Shown piece by piece: positions 5,450 to 6,934 of a DNA stretch of 6,934 nucleotides. Where the stretch lies: NCBI GenBank assembly GCA_965660355.1, contig CBFHZN010000040.1, positions 1 to 6,934 on the forward strand, in the 5' to 3' direction. This stretch comes from CAJXVY01 sp965660355. Lineage in GTDB: Bacteria > Actinomycetota > Actinomycetes > Actinomycetales > Microbacteriaceae. Made by a program: the position numbers and the translations under genes. The notes beneath the pieces were generated by a model that made no database searches, was not told where the DNA came from, and saw nothing but the letters and a program-made list of their open reading frames with translations. Every line of letters starts with the position of its first letter. Positions within the stretch are counted from its first letter, which is position 1.

Positions 5450-6837
5450 GAGATTCGATTTACCGCAATCATTGCCCCACCCAATACTGCAGGGATGCCT
5501 CCACCTGGGTGAACTTGGGCTCCGACTCGATAAAGCCACGGCAGGGCTTTATAGGTTGGTCTATGGAATGGCCCACTCACCCAATAGGGTCGCTTTTTGC
5601 CATATAACGCCCCACCATAGGTTCCTAAGGTGCTGAAATAACTGGGGTCTAAGACTTTGTGATCGGTAATCTTAGGCATCTTTGTTTGTAATTTTTCTTC
5701 GATAAAGCCAAGTTGAGACTGAACCCAGTCAGATTCCAGGTTGTAATGTTTTCCATTGGCAGGGGCTGTCAGCAAAATAGCCGCTGAGTCAAAATCCCCA
5801 GGATAAATTTCATGTTTGGGGTAGTAATTGACAAAGGCCATGGTCTGGCTTGGTTCATTTGCATCGTTGAGATCTTTGTGCATCTGGTCAGGGTTATCGG
5901 GCATAACAACCGAATGCATTTCAGAGATCTCCATTGCTTTTTCAAAGCTTGCATAAATAGCTACCCCAGAAACCGAGTAGTTTCCACTTGGTTTTTGTGG
6001 TTTGCCCATTAGGTTGGCTAGCGCATTGTCATCAATGCTTGATACAGCAACATCAAAATAATGCTCTTCGCCATTGGCTTCCAATTTGTTTTTTGAAACA
6101 TGGCTAACAGCACTAGAAAGATGGATATTTGCTCCGGCATGCTCGGCAAGCCTTGCAAGAGCTTGCGGAACTTCGTTGATGCCACCTTTAGGAATACTGA
6201 CTCCGTGGTTAGACATGATCGCTGCCATGGTGGCAAAGATCGCTATCGTCTCACTCGGTGAGACACCTGCATTGAGCGTATGAATCTTGATGATCTCTTT
6301 TAATTTGTCATCCATCCAGCTGAGGTTATTGATATAGCTCTCAGTTGAAAGGTTGAATTTATAAGTTCCCACTAGTTTTGAAGTTGATGCCATGAGCTTG
6401 AATGCATCCTTGCCAAACAAACTCGGGTCTGTGGTCAGCAAATCGGTAATTGGTTTCAGAAGCTTCTGGTGAGTTTCACTGAAGCGCTGCCACTGAGAAC
6501 TCAGTCGATGGTTGTTATCAACCGGCAGGTTCAAAACTTCGTCTTGAAAATAATAAGTTCCTAGAGATTTCAATGGCACAAGATCAAGAGATGCAAGCTC
6601 TTTGCTTGCTTTTCTTCCCAGGTTTTCATCATAGGTTTCTAAAAACTTTTTCCAGACACCCTCGAAGGTAAAAAGAGATGGCCCTGTGTCAACGTAGGAG
6701 CCATTTAGCTCAATACGCCTTGACTTGCCTCCAAGCCAGGAATTCTGCTCGAATACGTCCACTTGGTGGCCTTTTGATGCCAACAGCGCAGCACTTGCAA
6801 GCCCTCCAAGTCCAGCACCAAGGATTGCTATTTTCAT
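5446..6837 (-). CDS. CrtI-like phytoene desaturase family FAD-dependent oxidoreductase
   Basis: A 463-residue flavoprotein of the phytoene desaturase/carotenoid oxidoreductase family, which removes hydrogens from (or otherwise oxidises) carotenoid chains at the membrane. The N-terminus KIAILGAGLGGLASA is the dinucleotide-binding beta-alpha-beta unit (G7-x-G9-x-x-G12), with E30 as the ribose-binding acid and LGGKSRR (35-41) as the family's GGK/R segment. YVDTGPSLFTF is the expected next motif. The C-terminal VGAQVHPGGGIPAVLGGAMIA (438-458) is the CrtI FAD-contact signature. It is somewhat shorter than many CrtI proteins (about 490-510). The start ATG overlaps the end of an upstream membrane-protein gene by ATGA and lacks a clear SD, implying translational coupling in an operon coming from the right. 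Family is secure; the exact step (phytoene desaturation, hydroxycarotenoid desaturation, other) cannot be told here. Confidence 0.82.
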   Translation of the reverse strand: MKIAILGAGLGGLASAALLASKGHQVDVFEQNSWLGGKSRRIELNGSYVDTGPSLFTFEGVWKKFLETYDENLGRKASKELASLDLVPLKSLGTYYFQDEVLNLPVDNNHRLSSQWQRFSETHQKLLKPITDLLTTDPSLFGKDAFKLMASTSKLVGTYKFNLSTESYINNLSWMDDKLKEIIKIHTLNAGVSPSETIAIFATMAAIMSNHGVSIPKGGINEVPQALARLAEHAGANIHLSSAVSHVSKNKLEANGEEHYFDVAVSSIDDNALANLMGKPQKPSGNYSVSGVAIYASFEKAMEISEMHSVVMPDNPDQMHKDLNDANEPSQTMAFVNYYPKHEIYPGDFDSAAILLTAPANGKHYNLESDWVQSQLGFIEEKLQTKMPKITDHKVLDPSYFSTLGTYGGALYGKKRPYWVSGPFHRPTYKALPWLYRVGAQVHPGGGIPAVLGGAMIAVNRIS

Positions 6838-6934
6838 GGATAGAGTCCAAACACCAAACCAACAACCAATTGGAATCCAATTACCGTCCCAACGATGTAG
6901 GGGAAGGCGATGCTTGCTGGATATAGCCTTCTGG
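6834..6934 (-). CDS. C-terminal end of an unidentified membrane protein, upstream of the CrtI-like gene
   Basis: Read on the minus strand, a frame open from the right edge ends at TGA (complement of 6834-6836), overlapping the CrtI-like start as ATGA. The 32 visible residues run RRLYPASIAFPYIVG... then VIGFQLVVGLVFGLYP. They contain a clear hydrophobic span of about 22 residues reaching nearly to the C-terminus. I cannot name it from this fragment. Its position before a carotenoid enzyme suggests a membrane partner in the same pathway (a cyclase, prenyltransferase or transporter), but this is only context. The tight overlap and membrane character make it a real gene end rather than a chance frame. 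Confidence 0.6.
   Translation of the reverse strand, partial: RRLYPASIAFPYIVGTVIGFQLVVGLVFGLYP

Overview
The window reads as bacterial chromosome with a base composition near 50% GC. The gene families suggest an actinobacterium: a GtsA-type sugar-binding lipoprotein, two MalF/MalG-type permeases with no ATPase beside them, a ROK repressor, and a CrtI-like carotenoid enzyme. A small-genome freshwater Microbacteriaceae lineage (Rhodoluna/Aquiluna type) would fit the composition, the compact layout and the TTG starts. That placement is inference; nothing here is a direct taxonomic marker.

Layout. Bases 1-210 hold the N-terminal part of a minus-strand gene that runs off the left edge, possibly a regulator with a GAF-like sensor domain. 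Bases 211-654 are loosely filled. They hold one uncertain small plus-strand ORF (287-550) and a compact control region for the next gene: a possible extended -10 promoter, two adjacent palindromes (one a perfect 14-mer) and a Shine-Dalgarno (SD) site before a TTG start. Bases 655-873 encode a stand-alone HipB-like XRE-family DNA-binding protein. No HipA-like toxin follows it. Bases 874-933 are a short convergent gap with no convincing terminator.

The core is a divergent sugar-uptake locus. A minus-strand ROK-family repressor (934-2124) faces a plus-strand cluster: sugar-binding lipoprotein (2298-3608), permease 1 (3681-4571) and permease 2 (4568-5449). The intergenic region carries a near-ideal operator with 10-bp arms and a 5-bp centre, resembling the known XylR operator. 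The operator overlaps a good promoter for the repressor gene, and a third half-site lies 11 bp further on. The likely circuit is that the repressor controls itself and the transporter and is relieved by a sugar ligand. The binding protein most resembles glucose/mannose-type binding proteins (GtsA family). The operator resembles those of xylose repressors, so the sugar is not settled. A strong hairpin between the lipoprotein and permease genes probably sets their expression ratio. The ATPase must be encoded elsewhere.

The right end is a minus-strand CrtI/phytoene-desaturase-like flavoprotein (5446-6837). Its stop codon overlaps the permease 2 stop tail to tail. Its start overlaps by ATGA the end of an upstream membrane-protein gene cut by the window edge (6834-6934). 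This is probably the end of a carotenoid operon entering from the right.

Most of the window is conventional. The least explained parts are the ROK repressor that has lost its zinc-binding cysteines, the orphan HipB-like gene with its palindrome, and the unidentified 87-residue ORF.
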